This document shows, one piece after another, positions 43,464 through 53,105 of a stretch of DNA of 64,000 nt; positions within the stretch are counted from its first letter, which is position 1, and each line of letters begins with the position of its first letter. The notes beneath the pieces were generated by a model. That model did no database searches. It was not told the origin of the DNA and was given only the letters and a program-made list of their open reading frames with translations. The stretch spans positions 62,001 to 126,000 of the forward strand of contig NZ_RXYK01000005.1 of NCBI RefSeq assembly GCF_003968655.1, given 5' to 3'. Origin of the DNA: Chlorobium phaeovibrioides (lineage in GTDB: Bacteria; Bacteroidota; Chlorobiia; Chlorobiales; Chlorobiaceae). The translations under genes and the position numbers were made by a program.

Positions 43464-43973
43464 ATGAGATGGTTTTTCTTTCTGCTTCTCTCTGTCATCG
43501 GCCTTGACCGGTTCACCAAACAGCTCGCAATCATCTTCCTCCGCGACACAGGGGAAAGCATCACCATCATCCCCGGCCTCTTCTCCCTCACCTATGCCGA
43601 AAACCGCGGGATAGCCTTCGGCATGGAGTTCCTTCCGCCTGCAGTTCTTCTCATCCTGACCACAATCATCGTTTCAGGAGTCATCATCTACGCACTTTAC
43701 CAGGGAAACAGGCAGCCGCTGTTTCTCGGTTCGTTCGGACTGATTGCAGGTGGCGGCATCGGGAACCTCATTGACAGATTCACCACAGGACGGGTGGTTG
43801 ACTTCCTCTATTTCGACCTTTACAGGGGTGAACTTTTCGGTCAGTGGATAGCACTCTGGCCCATTTTCAATATTGCCGATTCCGCCATCACCATAGGGGC
43901 ATGCATGCTCATCATCTTCTACGGCAGAATTTTTCCGGACAGCACTGCATCGGGAGGAAACAATGTTTGCTGA
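43464..43973 (+). CDS. lspA: Lipoprotein signal peptidase II
   Basis: This 169-residue membrane protein has four helices and the aspartyl protease signatures of LspA: LTYAENRGIAFG, DRFTTGRVVDFLYF with one catalytic Asp, and WPIFNIADSAITIG with the second. It cleaves signal peptides of prolipoproteins such as the lipocalin at 62836-63384. The ATG at 43464 begins the first helix. The longer frame from 43413 overlaps aroE and lacks support. It overlaps tatD by 11 nt. Confidence 0.95.
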   Translation: MRWFFFLLLSVIGLDRFTKQLAIIFLRDTGESITIIPGLFSLTYAENRGIAFGMEFLPPAVLLILTTIIVSGVIIYALYQGNRQPLFLGSFGLIAGGGIGNLIDRFTTGRVVDFLYFDLYRGELFGQWIALWPIFNIADSAITIGACMLIIFYGRIFPDSTASGGNNVC

Positions 43974-44736
43974 CGCACACTGCCATCTCTCCTTTCCTGC
44001 CTTTGACGAAGACCGCCCGGCAGTCATTGAACGAATGAAGGAAGCCGGCGTCACCCTTCTCATCGACCCCGGCGTCAATGCGGAAACAAGCAGAACATCA
44101 ATTGATCTTGCCCGGAAACACAGCTTCATCCATGCCAATGTCGGCCTGCATCCGCATGATGCCGACAGCGGAATTGAAGCTGCAACTTTTGACGAACTCC
44201 AGCAGCTTGCCCGATATCCTGAAGTGGTTGCCATTGGAGAGATCGGTCTCGACTACCACTACCCCGAAACAAGCCCGGAGAACCAGCAGGAAGCATTCCG
44301 CACCATGCTCAGAATGGCCCGGAGCCTCAATCTTCCGGTTGTCATCCACTCTCGCGATGCATGGCAGGACACCCTGCGGATTCTTGATGAAGAGAACCAT
44401 TCGGCACTCCGGGGCGTCATGCACTGCTTTTCAGGCGACCTGAATACCGCACAGGAATGCATCAAAAGGGGCTTCCGCCTCTCCATACCAGGCACCCTTA
44501 CCTACAAACGCTCCACCCTTCCCGAAGTGGTCAGGGCAGTCCCTCTTGAGAGCCTTCTGACAGAAACCGACTCCCCCTACCTTGCTCCCGTGCCATTCCG
44601 TGGCAAACGCAATGAACCTGCCCACGCGGCCATTGTTGCCCGCACCATCGCCGAAATCAGGGAAATCCCTGTTGAAAAGGCAGCTGAAGCCATCATGAAG
44701 AACACCGCCAGCGCATTCAACCTGGATCTCCAATGA
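43963..44736 (+). CDS. tatD: TatD-family metal-dependent hydrolase
   Basis: This 257-residue TIM-barrel hydrolase shows DAHCHLSFPAFDEDR, IGEIGLDYHYPETSPENQ, LPVVIHSRDAW, MHCFSGD and LLTETDSPYLAPVPFRGKRN, which are the metal ligands and family signatures. Members are 3'-5' DNases/RNases or D-aminoacyl-tRNA-like deacylases, and the exact activity is not certain. It begins inside the end of lspA (11-nt overlap). Confidence 0.92.
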   Translation: MFADAHCHLSFPAFDEDRPAVIERMKEAGVTLLIDPGVNAETSRTSIDLARKHSFIHANVGLHPHDADSGIEAATFDELQQLARYPEVVAIGEIGLDYHYPETSPENQQEAFRTMLRMARSLNLPVVIHSRDAWQDTLRILDEENHSALRGVMHCFSGDLNTAQECIKRGFRLSIPGTLTYKRSTLPEVVRAVPLESLLTETDSPYLAPVPFRGKRNEPAHAAIVARTIAEIREIPVEKAAEAIMKNTASAFNLDLQ

Positions 44737-44854
44737 AACAGAGGGATTTGAATTTTTTGAAAATCAGACAAACTTGTTTAGGTTGAAATCCGATAGGACA
44801 GCAAGTAACAATCAGGTTTCACAAAAACACCAACGATCCACCAACGACTTTTCA

Positions 44855-45529
44855 ATGAACGATTTACAGCAGGGCGGCATAAACGACAGTGCCTCGTCGG
44901 CAGTGGACAACCTTCTCTTTTTTGGCATCAAATACAAGAATGCGCTCATCGGCGCCACACTGTTCTGCCTGCTTGCAGCCGCAGGAACCTATTTCTGGAT
45001 GAGCCGTCAGGCAGACCGGGAACTGGAAGCCGGCATGGAGCTTTCGGCTGTTGAACAGCTGCTCCAGAGAGGCGACTACCGGGCAGCCATCAAAGGGGAC
45101 AAAGAGAATCCCGGACTGGAAACCATAGCTGCCTCATATAACGGCACCCGAAGCGGCGAAATGGCAGCACTGCTGCTTGCCAACGCATGGTATTCCCTTG
45201 GTGAGCCCGATTCAGCACTCACGGCATTCAATACCGTCTCCATGAAAAATCCTGATCTTCAGGCTGCCGTCCTTGCTGGAAAAGGGGCCTGCTTCAGCAA
45301 CAGGAAAGAGTACGCCAAAGCTGCAGAACACTATGAAAAAGCCTCCGGGAAAGCCGTAAACAACGCCCTGAAAGCCTCGTATCTGGTCGATGCGGCAGAC
45401 TGCATGGCGAAGGATGGAAAAGAGGACAACGCCCGTCAACGCTACAGCAACATCATTGAAACATATCCCGGTTCAGCCGGAGCAGCCTCAGCCCAGCGCT
45501 CGCTCTGGATGCTTTCCGGCCACAAGTAA
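44855..45529 (+). CDS. Single-pass membrane protein with TPR-like periplasmic domain (YfgM-like)
   Basis: The protein of 224 residues has a short N-terminal tail and one membrane helix (NALIGATLFCLLAAAGTYFW). A soluble domain of TPR-like helices follows (AALLLANAWYSLGEPDSALTAF, then EYAKAAEHYEKASGKA). The layout resembles YfgM/CpoB-type ancillary proteins at the membrane. The frame is open further upstream, but ATG at 44855 gives the expected short tail. It precedes a cyclophilin by 36 nt, in keeping with a protein-folding role, which is only an inference. Confidence 0.7.
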   Translation: MNDLQQGGINDSASSAVDNLLFFGIKYKNALIGATLFCLLAAAGTYFWMSRQADRELEAGMELSAVEQLLQRGDYRAAIKGDKENPGLETIAASYNGTRSGEMAALLLANAWYSLGEPDSALTAFNTVSMKNPDLQAAVLAGKGACFSNRKEYAKAAEHYEKASGKAVNNALKASYLVDAADCMAKDGKEDNARQRYSNIIETYPGSAGAASAQRSLWMLSGHK

Positions 45530-45565
45530 CACACCACTTCATCCACAAAAACCAGCACCACCATC

Positions 45566-46057
45566 ATGGCAGAACAGTTCATCATCAAAACCAGCCTGGG
45601 AAATATTACCGTAAGCCTCTACGATGACACCCCGCTGCATCGCGACAACTTCATGAAGATGGTTGCCGAAAAATACTACGATGGCATCCGCTTCCACCGG
45701 GTCATCAACGGCTTCATGGTCCAGACCGGCGACCCGCTTTCCCGTCATGACGACAAGCGTGCACTCCATGGTACCGGAGGCCCCTCCTACAAGGTTCCCG
45801 CAGAAATCCGCCATCCGAACAAAAAAGGAACCCTTGCGGCAGCCCGGGACAACAACCCCCAGAAAGCCTCATCAGGAAGCCAGTTCTACATCAACCACGC
45901 CGACAACGACTTTCTGGACGGAAACTACACGGTGTTCGGCAGTGTTGATGATGGGATGGATGTGGTTGAACTGATAGCCGCAGTGAAGGTTGACCCCAAC
46001 GACAACCCGCTGACGCCGGTGACCATTGAATCAATTGAGGCGGCAGCAGCAGACTGA
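45566..46057 (+). CDS. Cyclophilin-type peptidyl-prolyl cis-trans isomerase
   Basis: The 163-residue cyclophilin domain has YDGIRFHRVINGFMVQTGDP with the active-site Arg and Phe. It also has SSGSQFYINHADNDFLDGNY and TVFGSVDDGMDVV. No signal peptide is present, so it is cytoplasmic. It sits between a TPR-like membrane protein and yggS, 6 nt before the latter, and is likely in one transcript with them. Confidence 0.95.
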   Translation: MAEQFIIKTSLGNITVSLYDDTPLHRDNFMKMVAEKYYDGIRFHRVINGFMVQTGDPLSRHDDKRALHGTGGPSYKVPAEIRHPNKKGTLAAARDNNPQKASSGSQFYINHADNDFLDGNYTVFGSVDDGMDVVELIAAVKVDPNDNPLTPVTIESIEAAAAD

Positions 46058-46063
46058 ACAGCG

Positions 46064-46762
46064 ATGCCATCAATAAGAGCGGGACTTCAGGACATTCAGC
46101 AGCGCATTGAAGCTGCAGCTGTGGAGGCTGGACGAGATCCCGCCTCCATACGGCTGATTGCGGTGTCAAAAACCAAGCCGGCCGGCATGATCCGCGAAGC
46201 ATTTGATGCAGGTCACAGCCTTTTCGGAGAAAGTTACCTTCAGGAATTCCTTGAAAAACGCACTGACCCGCTGCTTGAAGGACTTCCGATCGAGTGGCAC
46301 TTTATCGGCCACCTGCAGTCCAACAAGGTCCGATCGGTCATAGGCAAAGTCTCTCTGATACACGGTATCGACAAAATTTCGACCGCCCGGGAACTCTCCC
46401 GACAGGCTCTCCGACAGAACCTGCACGCCGACTACCTTCTTGAGGTCAACACCTCCGGCGAATCCACGAAATACGGTATGGCCGAAGACGAGGTACTTTC
46501 GGCGGCTGAAACCCTTTTCACCCTCCCCTCCATTACCCTCAGGGGGCTCATGAACATTGCCTCTCCCGACGAAGCATCGGCCCGAAATGAGTTCAGGCGA
46601 CTCCGTCAGCTGCTCAAGCAGCTGCGCGAGGTGGCTCCAAATCCAGAAGAGCTGAGTGAACTCTCCATGGGAATGAGCGGTGATTTTGAATCTGCCGTCA
46701 TGGAAGGGGCCACAATGATACGAGTAGGAACCGCCATTTTCGGTGCAAGATGCCTACGGTAG
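46064..46762 (+). CDS. YggS-family pyridoxal-phosphate homeostasis protein
   Basis: This 232-residue alanine-racemase-fold protein has LIAVSKTKPAGMIREAFDAG with PLP Lys36, FIGHLQSNKVR, LLEVNTSGESTKYG and LSMGMSGDFESAVMEGATMI. It has the single barrel domain without the racemase C-domain, as in YggS/PLPBP proteins that buffer PLP. It lies 6 nt after the cyclophilin gene. Confidence 0.94.
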   Translation: MPSIRAGLQDIQQRIEAAAVEAGRDPASIRLIAVSKTKPAGMIREAFDAGHSLFGESYLQEFLEKRTDPLLEGLPIEWHFIGHLQSNKVRSVIGKVSLIHGIDKISTARELSRQALRQNLHADYLLEVNTSGESTKYGMAEDEVLSAAETLFTLPSITLRGLMNIASPDEASARNEFRRLRQLLKQLREVAPNPEELSELSMGMSGDFESAVMEGATMIRVGTAIFGARCLR

Positions 46763-46873
46763 AGAGCGTCCGTAATTTTTTTCTCACCCCCTTCCGGATT
46801 ATATTGTAAAATTTCCATTCCAGAGAGGATGACCGTTCATCATACGCCCGTCAACCAGTAAATACAATCCATC

Positions 46874-47695
46874 ATGATTGCACAGCAGGCTAAAATTCAG
46901 GAGGCAGTCTCCTTCATCAGAAAAAAAACACAGTCCGACTACCCCGTAGGCATTGTTCTGGGAACCGGTCTTGGAGCCCTTGCCAAAGAGATTGATGTTG
47001 AATTTGCACTTGACTATGCCGACATCCCCAACTTCCCCATTTCAACTGTTGAAACCCACCACGGCAAGCTGATTTTCGGAAAGCTGGCAGGAAAGAATGT
47101 TGTGGCCATGCAGGGCCGCTTTCATTTTTATGAAGGCTACTCAATGCACCAGATTGTTTTTCCTATCCGCGTCATGAAACATCTGGGAGTCAAAACCCTC
47201 GGCATCACCAACGCCTGCGGCGGCCTGAACCCTTCGTTCAGCAAAGGTGACATCATGCTGATTGACGACCACATCAACATGCTTCCGGGCAACCCTCTCA
47301 TCGGCCCGAACGATCCCGATACCGGATCGCGCTTCCCCGACATGTGCGAACCATACTCAAAAAGGATTCTCTCCATAGCCGAGCAGGTCGCGCTTGACAA
47401 CAAGCTGAAAGTACAGCGGGGCGTCTATGTCGCCCTTCCGGGACCCTGCCTTGAAACCCGGGCCGAATACCGCATGCTGAGAACACTCGGCGCAGATGTC
47501 GTCGGCATGTCAACCGTTCCCGAAGTCATCGCAGCAGTCCATCAGGGAACAGAAGTCTTCGGTATGTCTATCGTTACCGACGAATGCTTCCCCGACAATC
47601 TTCAGGCGGTAAGCATTGAGGAGATCATTGAGGTGTCCAACCGGGCTGAACCGAAAATGACCACCATCTTCAAAAATGTGGTTGCAAACCTTTAA
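46874..47695 (+). CDS. PNP/MTAP-family nucleoside phosphorylase
   Basis: This 273-residue trimeric-type phosphorylase has IVLGTGLGALA (phosphate loop), MQGRFHFYEGYS, ITNACGGLNP, and the purine-site segment PGPCLETRAEYR (Glu194). The residue matching the Asn of 6-oxopurine-specific PNPs (ITN in the human enzyme) is Asp236 in SIVTDECFP. In the human enzyme the Asn-to-Asp change admits 6-aminopurines, and methylthioadenosine phosphorylases carry Asp there. mtnA follows 18 nt later. Methylthioadenosine or adenosine may therefore be the real substrate, while inosine/guanosine cleavage cannot be excluded. Confidence 0.88.
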   Translation: MIAQQAKIQEAVSFIRKKTQSDYPVGIVLGTGLGALAKEIDVEFALDYADIPNFPISTVETHHGKLIFGKLAGKNVVAMQGRFHFYEGYSMHQIVFPIRVMKHLGVKTLGITNACGGLNPSFSKGDIMLIDDHINMLPGNPLIGPNDPDTGSRFPDMCEPYSKRILSIAEQVALDNKLKVQRGVYVALPGPCLETRAEYRMLRTLGADVVGMSTVPEVIAAVHQGTEVFGMSIVTDECFPDNLQAVSIEEIIEVSNRAEPKMTTIFKNVVANL

Positions 47696-47713
47696 CACCT
47701 CAGCAGGAACACT

Positions 47714-48781
47714 ATGATTGATGCAATCTCCTTCAAAGACGGAACCTTCCGTTACCTTGACCAGCGATTACTCCCGCTGCAGGAAATCCATGTGGAAACC
47801 AGAGACCACCGCGAAGCCATTGAGGCCATCAAGAGCCTTGCGGTCAGAGGGGCACCGCTTATCGGCGCATCAGCCGGATACACCGTCGTCCTTGGCGTCA
47901 ACAGCTTCAAGGGAGCAAAGGAAGCGTTCCCCGCATATTTCAGCCAACTCATAGCCGATGTTGAAGCATCACGCCCCACCGCCGTCAACCTTTTCTTTGC
48001 CACAAAGAAAATGAAAGCGGTCTATGACGCCAATTTTGAGTCGGACTCTCTTGATGAGCTGAAAGCGAAAATGACCGATGAGGCGCACAAAATCTACAAT
48101 GACGAAGTCGACAACTGCGACCGCATAGCCCGCCACGGTGTTGAGCAGATCAAGCGCGACTGTGCAGATATCCTCAAAACACGGAAGCTCAATGTGCTGA
48201 CCCACTGCAACACAGGCACCCTGGCCTGCTGCGGCATCGGCACCGCTCTCGGCGTCATCCGCCTGGCCTGGAAAGAAGGGCTCATCGAGCGCGTCATCAC
48301 TGCAGAAAGCCGTCCTCTCCTTCAGGGACTGAGGCTGACTGCATGGGAGCTTGAACATGACGGCATCCCATTCATCTCGATTTCAGATTCCTCATCGGCC
48401 TTCCTCATGCAGCGCGGCATGATCGACTTCGGTGTTGTTGGCGCCGACCGCATAACAGCCAATGGAGACACCGCAAACAAAATCGGCACCTATGCCCATG
48501 CTGTCAGTGCCAGCCACCATGGTCTGCCTTTCTACATCGCCGCACCTGTCTCAACCATCGACATCACGCTCAAAGAAGGAACACAGATACCGATTGAAGA
48601 GCGGAACGCTGATGAACTGAGAACCATCTTCGGCACACAGGTTGCCACACCAACCACTCCGGTGCTGAACTACGCTTTCGATGTCACTCCGGGAACACTG
48701 CTCCGCGGCATCATCACCGAAAAGAAAGCAGTTGTCGGAAGCTATGAAACCGGTCTCAGGGAGCTGTTTACTCAACAGTGA
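47714..48781 (+). CDS. mtnA: Methylthioribose-1-phosphate isomerase
   Basis: This 355-residue member of the eIF2B-like isomerases has AVRGAPLIGASAGYTV, THCNTGTLACCGIGTALGVI with the catalytic Cys, and VVGADRITANGDTANKIGTY with the catalytic Asp. It converts 5-methylthioribose-1-phosphate to the ribulose form in methionine salvage. That substrate is made by a methylthioadenosine phosphorylase, which the gene 18 nt upstream may encode. Confidence 0.95.
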   Translation: MIDAISFKDGTFRYLDQRLLPLQEIHVETRDHREAIEAIKSLAVRGAPLIGASAGYTVVLGVNSFKGAKEAFPAYFSQLIADVEASRPTAVNLFFATKKMKAVYDANFESDSLDELKAKMTDEAHKIYNDEVDNCDRIARHGVEQIKRDCADILKTRKLNVLTHCNTGTLACCGIGTALGVIRLAWKEGLIERVITAESRPLLQGLRLTAWELEHDGIPFISISDSSSAFLMQRGMIDFGVVGADRITANGDTANKIGTYAHAVSASHHGLPFYIAAPVSTIDITLKEGTQIPIEERNADELRTIFGTQVATPTTPVLNYAFDVTPGTLLRGIITEKKAVVGSYETGLRELFTQQ

Positions 48782-48796
48782 CAGACCAAACGGCAT

Positions 48797-48821
48797 AAAC
48801 CGGGCGTTACGCGCCCGGTTT
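48797..48821 (+). terminator. Hairpin after mtnA
   Basis: AAACCGGGCG (48797-48806) pairs perfectly with CGCCCGGTTT (48812-48821). Only a short T run follows, so termination efficiency is uncertain. Confidence 0.6.
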
Positions 48822-48938
48822 ATCACTCCAGAAAAAGAGACAAATACTATCCTTTTTTGGATTTAATGAAACTATAATCGTACCTTCAGGAAACAAAAAT
48901 CGTTCTGGAAGCGTCATCAATACAACCGGACCTCACCC

Positions 48939-50294
48939 ATGGACACTCTTTTTCTCGCAAAGCTGCAGTTCGGGATGACTTCGGTCTTCCATTTCTTTTT
49001 CGTCCCCCTCACTCTCGGTCTCTCCATTTTCACAGCCATACTTGAAACAGCCTGGGTTCGTACAGGAAAAGAAAAGTACCGTCAGCTGACCCGTTTCTGG
49101 GGGCACCTGTTCCTCATCAACTTTGCCGTAGGTGTGGTTACCGGCATTGTCATGGAGTTCCAGTTCGGCATGAACTGGTCGCAATACTCACGATTTGTTG
49201 GCGACATTTTCGGCGTTCCTCTTGCAATTGAAGCGTTGCTCGCCTTCTTTATCGAGTCCACCTTCCTCGGCATCTGGGTCTTCGGCTGGGACCGGCTTTC
49301 CAAAAAGCTGCACGCAGCCGCCATCTGGATTGTAGCTCTCGGCTCAAATCTTTCGGCCCTATGGATTCTCGTGGCCAACTCCTTCATGCAGGCCCCGACC
49401 GGTTTCAGAATGTCGGCAGACGGCGCAAGAGCTGAAATGACCGACTTCGGAGCCCTCCTCTTCAACCCCCATGTCTGGAAACAGTTCCCTCATGTACTTT
49501 CCGGAGGAATTGTAACCGCCGGCTTTCTTGTTATTGCCATCAGCGTCTGGCACCTTGCAAAGGGGACAAAGGACAGGGATGCCTTCATCACCTCCATGAA
49601 ATTCGGCACCATCTATGCCTTTATCGGCACCATTCTGGTCACTCTGGCCGGCCACACACAGATGCAGCACCTCATGACCACGCAACCCATGAAAGTTGCT
49701 GCTGCCGAAGCACTCTGGGAGAGTGAAAATCCCGCAAGCTTCTCGCTCTTCACGGTCGGTGATCAAGAAAACCTGAAGGATGTTTTCTCAATCCGCCTCC
49801 CCGGCATGCTCTCCTTTCTCGCTTACAACTCCTTTGAGGGCGAAGTGACGGGAATCAAGGAACTGCAGAAGGAATATGAGGAAACATACGGCCCGGGCAA
49901 CTACATTCCCTCTGTCATTACTGCATACTGGAGCTTCCGCTTCATGGTGGGTGCAGGCACGCTGATGCTTCTGGTCTCTGTTCTGGGTCTGGTGAAAATC
50001 ATACGGGAGAACTATGACTTTTCACCCTTCATGAAAAAACTCTTTTTCTGGTCTTTCCTGCTGCCGTGGATAGCCAACTCAACCGGCTGGATACTGGCTG
50101 AAATGGGCCGTCAGCCATGGATAGTGTTCGGCCTCCTGAAAACCGAACAGGGTGTTTCACCGGCCTCAGTCGTCAGCAGTGGCGAACTGATGGTTTCAAT
50201 AGCCTCGTTTTTCCTTGTCTATCTGATGCTTGCCGCGACAGACCTTTTCCTCATGAGGAAGTACGCCATGGCAGGAATTGATCATGAAGAATAA
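48939..50294 (+). CDS. cydA: Cytochrome bd quinol oxidase subunit I
   Basis: This 451-residue membrane protein has the heme-ligand and proton-path motifs of CydA. They include LAKLQFGMTSVFHFFFVPLTL (axial His18) in pieces, EFQFGMNWSQYSRFVGDIFG and FFIESTFLGIW (the conserved Glu pair), and FPHVLSGG (second axial His). GRQPWIVFGLLKTE near the C-terminus is also present. It is shorter than the E. coli subunit, with a short quinol-binding Q loop. It reduces O2 to water with menaquinol, most likely to protect an anaerobic phototroph. A TATAAT at 48873-48878 may be its -10 box, but no -35 box is evident. It is the first gene of cydABDC. Confidence 0.96.
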   Translation: MDTLFLAKLQFGMTSVFHFFFVPLTLGLSIFTAILETAWVRTGKEKYRQLTRFWGHLFLINFAVGVVTGIVMEFQFGMNWSQYSRFVGDIFGVPLAIEALLAFFIESTFLGIWVFGWDRLSKKLHAAAIWIVALGSNLSALWILVANSFMQAPTGFRMSADGARAEMTDFGALLFNPHVWKQFPHVLSGGIVTAGFLVIAISVWHLAKGTKDRDAFITSMKFGTIYAFIGTILVTLAGHTQMQHLMTTQPMKVAAAEALWESENPASFSLFTVGDQENLKDVFSIRLPGMLSFLAYNSFEGEVTGIKELQKEYEETYGPGNYIPSVITAYWSFRFMVGAGTLMLLVSVLGLVKIIRENYDFSPFMKKLFFWSFLLPWIANSTGWILAEMGRQPWIVFGLLKTEQGVSPASVVSSGELMVSIASFFLVYLMLAATDLFLMRKYAMAGIDHEE

Positions 50295-50312
50295 ACCGTA
50301 ACGGAGATACTG

Positions 50313-51326
50313 ATGGAACTGCAGACACTATGGTTCATACTCATAACCGTCCTCTTCACCGGTTTTTTCTTTCTGGAGGGGTTTGATTTCGGAGTAGGCA
50401 TCCTGCTCCCCTTCATGAGCCGCGAAGACATTGAGAGACGGACAATCATCAACACAATCGGCCCTTTCTGGGACGGCAACGAAGTCTGGCTCATTACAGC
50501 CGGCGGCGCAATGTTTGCAGCATTTCCCGAATGGTATGCAACCCTCTTCAGCGGCTTTTACCTGGCACTTCTCCTGATGCTTGTGGCCATGATATTCCGT
50601 GGTGTCGCATTCGAGTTCCGCAGCAAACACAGCGACCCGCGCTGGCGGAGTTTCTGGGACTGGAGCATTTTTGCCGGCAGCGCCATACCCGCACTGCTCT
50701 GGGGTGTTGCCCTGGCTAACTTCATCAGGGGCATTCCCATTGACGCAGAGATGAACTATGCCGGAGGCTTCTTCAACCTTCTCAACCCCTACGCACTTGC
50801 CTGCGGCCTGACATCCCTCTCCATCTTCACCCTTCACGGAGCGGTGTTCCTGACCCTGAAAACCACCGACGCCCTACAGGAAAAGGCAGTGAAAACAGCA
50901 AAATTGGCCTGGGTACCCGCGGTACTCCTTTCGTTTATTTTCATGGTCTACACCAACTATGAAACCGATCTCTACAGCCATCTCGGCATCAACCCCGGCA
51001 TTATTCCCATCTTCAGCGTCATCGCTCTTGTATCTGTGATTTTTCTGCTGCAGAAAAATGCAGCCGGATGGGCATTCGCCATGACCGGCATCGCCATAGC
51101 CTTCTCAACCATCACCATCTTCATGGGGCTCTACCCGAGAGTTCTGGTATCAAGCCTTGATCCTGCCTGGAACCTGACCATATACAATGCTTCCTCATCG
51201 GAGTACACGCTCGGCATCATGTCGATTGTCGCCCTTCTCTTTGTTCCCCTCGTCCTCGTTTATCAGGGTTGGAGTTACTGGGTGTTCCGTCAGCGGGTCT
51301 CCACCGGAGGAAAACTTGAATACTGA
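50313..51326 (+). CDS. cydB: Cytochrome bd quinol oxidase subunit II
   Basis: This 337-residue protein of about eight helices has the CydB opening LWFILITVLFTGFFFLEGFD with FGVGILLPF, and GPFWDGNEVWLITAGGAMFAAFP. It also has FRSKHSDPRWRSFWDW. It pairs with CydA. The start has an ACGGAG ribosome site 7 nt upstream, and the gene lies 18 nt behind cydA. Confidence 0.96.
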   Translation: MELQTLWFILITVLFTGFFFLEGFDFGVGILLPFMSREDIERRTIINTIGPFWDGNEVWLITAGGAMFAAFPEWYATLFSGFYLALLLMLVAMIFRGVAFEFRSKHSDPRWRSFWDWSIFAGSAIPALLWGVALANFIRGIPIDAEMNYAGGFFNLLNPYALACGLTSLSIFTLHGAVFLTLKTTDALQEKAVKTAKLAWVPAVLLSFIFMVYTNYETDLYSHLGINPGIIPIFSVIALVSVIFLLQKNAAGWAFAMTGIAIAFSTITIFMGLYPRVLVSSLDPAWNLTIYNASSSEYTLGIMSIVALLFVPLVLVYQGWSYWVFRQRVSTGGKLEY

Positions 51327-51365
51327 TGCCTCCCGGAAAAACCGAACCGTACGAAAGCAGAGCCA

Positions 51366-53105
51366 ATGAATCGTGACCGGCGCCTGTTCGGGCTGATACG
51401 CGAAAACAGGACGCCGTTCGTTCTGTCATTTCTGTCTGGAGCGCTGGCAGGCCTCATGATGATAGGTCAGGCATTCTCTCTCAGTACAGCCATCAACGCA
51501 GCATTCATACTTCACAAGCCCCTCAGTGCGCTGAAGGAGCCGATAGCTCTGTTTGCCCTGTTCAGCGTGATACGGATGCTGCTCACATGGGCAGGGCATA
51601 CGGAAGCCAACCGGGGAACACTCCAGATACGAAAAAAAATTTTCAGCCGTCTTGCCGCCACCGTGGCCCGGCGTGGGCCGCTTTTGGCCCGGTCAATGCA
51701 GAGCGGAAAGCTCAGTCTCACCATGCAGAAAGGGGTCGGCGCACTGGACGCCTACTTCAGCCAGTTCGTCCCACAGCTCTTTCTTGCCGTTGCAATACCG
51801 GTGTTGATACTCATCGCAGTTTTTCCAACCGACTTGATCTCCGGCATCATCCTCCTTGTGACAGCCCCTCTCATACCCGTGTTCATGGCACTCATCGGCA
51901 AGCGGGCAGGAGCCCTCACAGACCGGCAGTGGGAATCGCTCAGCCGCATGAGCGGCTACTTTCTCGACATGCTCCAGGGCATGACTACGCTGAAAATTTT
52001 CGCCCGCAGCCGCATACAGCACGATGCTATCCGGGAGGCCGGTGAAAATTTCAGGGCAGCGACCATGAAAGTTCTCAAAATCGCCTTTCTTTCCTCCCTG
52101 ACCCTTGAGCTTGTGGGCACCATTGGCACTGCACTGATTGCTGTCGGCATAGGTGTCCGGCTGCTTTCAGGAAGTATGGCTTTCCAGTCGGCACTCTTTG
52201 TCCTTATTCTGACTCCCGACTTCTACCTTCCTCTCCGCCAGCTGGGGCAGAAATTCCACGCCGGCATGGAAGGAGAAAGTGCTGCAAAAGATATTTTTGC
52301 CATTCTTGAGGACGAAAGCCCCGAACCTCGAAACGGAACCGCCACCCCTGAGAGGAAATCGGTCCAGAGCCTCCCCATATCGTACCTCAATGTGAGCTAC
52401 TCATACCCTCGAAGCAGCACTCAGGCGCTGAAGGCGGCAACCTGCTGCATTCCTGCCGGCACAACCACCGCCATCATCGGCCCGAGCGGTTCAGGCAAGA
52501 GCACCCTTCTCTCCATGATTCTCCGTTTTGCCGATCCAGACTCCGGAACCATCAGCATAGGCACCGACCCACTGGAAAGCTTCAGTATTGAAGCTTGGCA
52601 GAAACTGATTTCCTGGGTTCCGCAGCACCCGTTTCTCTTCAATGAAACTCTCCGCGAAAACATCCTGATGGCCAACCCTGAAGCCTCTTTAGAGGAGCTG
52701 CAGCGGGCCATCGTGTTCTCGGGACTTGAAGGTGTTGCGGCCGGCCTTCCTCAGGGCCTTGATACCCCGATTGGAGAGGAAGGGGCAAGGCTCAGCGGCG
52801 GTGAAGCACAGCGGGTTGCCCTGGCGCGGGCATTCATTAAAGATTCGCCCATTCTGGTTCTCGATGAACCGACATCACATACCGACCCGGAACTTGAAGC
52901 TTCGCTGAGCGCCTCAATAAAAACGCTGATGGAGAACCGGACAACCATCATCATTGCCCACCGGCTTGAAACGGTGCGAAACGCAGGCCATATCATCATG
53001 CTTCAGGACGGCGCCGTCATGCACAGCGGTACGCATGAGGAGATGGTACGCATCAACCCTTTCTATCAAAAGGCACTTGCGGCAGGGGAGGATCAACCAT
53101 CATGA
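51366..53105 (+). CDS. cydD: ABC exporter subunit CydD (cytochrome bd assembly)
   Basis: This 579-residue half transporter has six N-terminal helices and an ATPase domain (Walker A GPSGSGKSTLLSMIL, signature LSGGEAQRVALARAF, Walker B ILVLDEPTSHTD). The position directly after cydB and the pairing with a second half transporter identify it as CydD. CydDC affects periplasmic thiol and heme status needed for cytochrome bd assembly. Its TGA overlaps the cydC start (ATGA, 53102-53105). Confidence 0.92.
   Translation: MNRDRRLFGLIRENRTPFVLSFLSGALAGLMMIGQAFSLSTAINAAFILHKPLSALKEPIALFALFSVIRMLLTWAGHTEANRGTLQIRKKIFSRLAATVARRGPLLARSMQSGKLSLTMQKGVGALDAYFSQFVPQLFLAVAIPVLILIAVFPTDLISGIILLVTAPLIPVFMALIGKRAGALTDRQWESLSRMSGYFLDMLQGMTTLKIFARSRIQHDAIREAGENFRAATMKVLKIAFLSSLTLELVGTIGTALIAVGIGVRLLSGSMAFQSALFVLILTPDFYLPLRQLGQKFHAGMEGESAAKDIFAILEDESPEPRNGTATPERKSVQSLPISYLNVSYSYPRSSTQALKAATCCIPAGTTTAIIGPSGSGKSTLLSMILRFADPDSGTISIGTDPLESFSIEAWQKLISWVPQHPFLFNETLRENILMANPEASLEELQRAIVFSGLEGVAAGLPQGLDTPIGEEGARLSGGEAQRVALARAFIKDSPILVLDEPTSHTDPELEASLSASIKTLMENRTTIIIAHRLETVRNAGHIIMLQDGAVMHSGTHEEMVRINPFYQKALAAGEDQPS

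Noticed and set aside
48850-48878. Full sigma-70 promoter for cydA
   Set aside because: TATAAT is present at 48873-48878, but no acceptable -35 box lies 15-19 bp upstream, so it is mentioned only with the gene.
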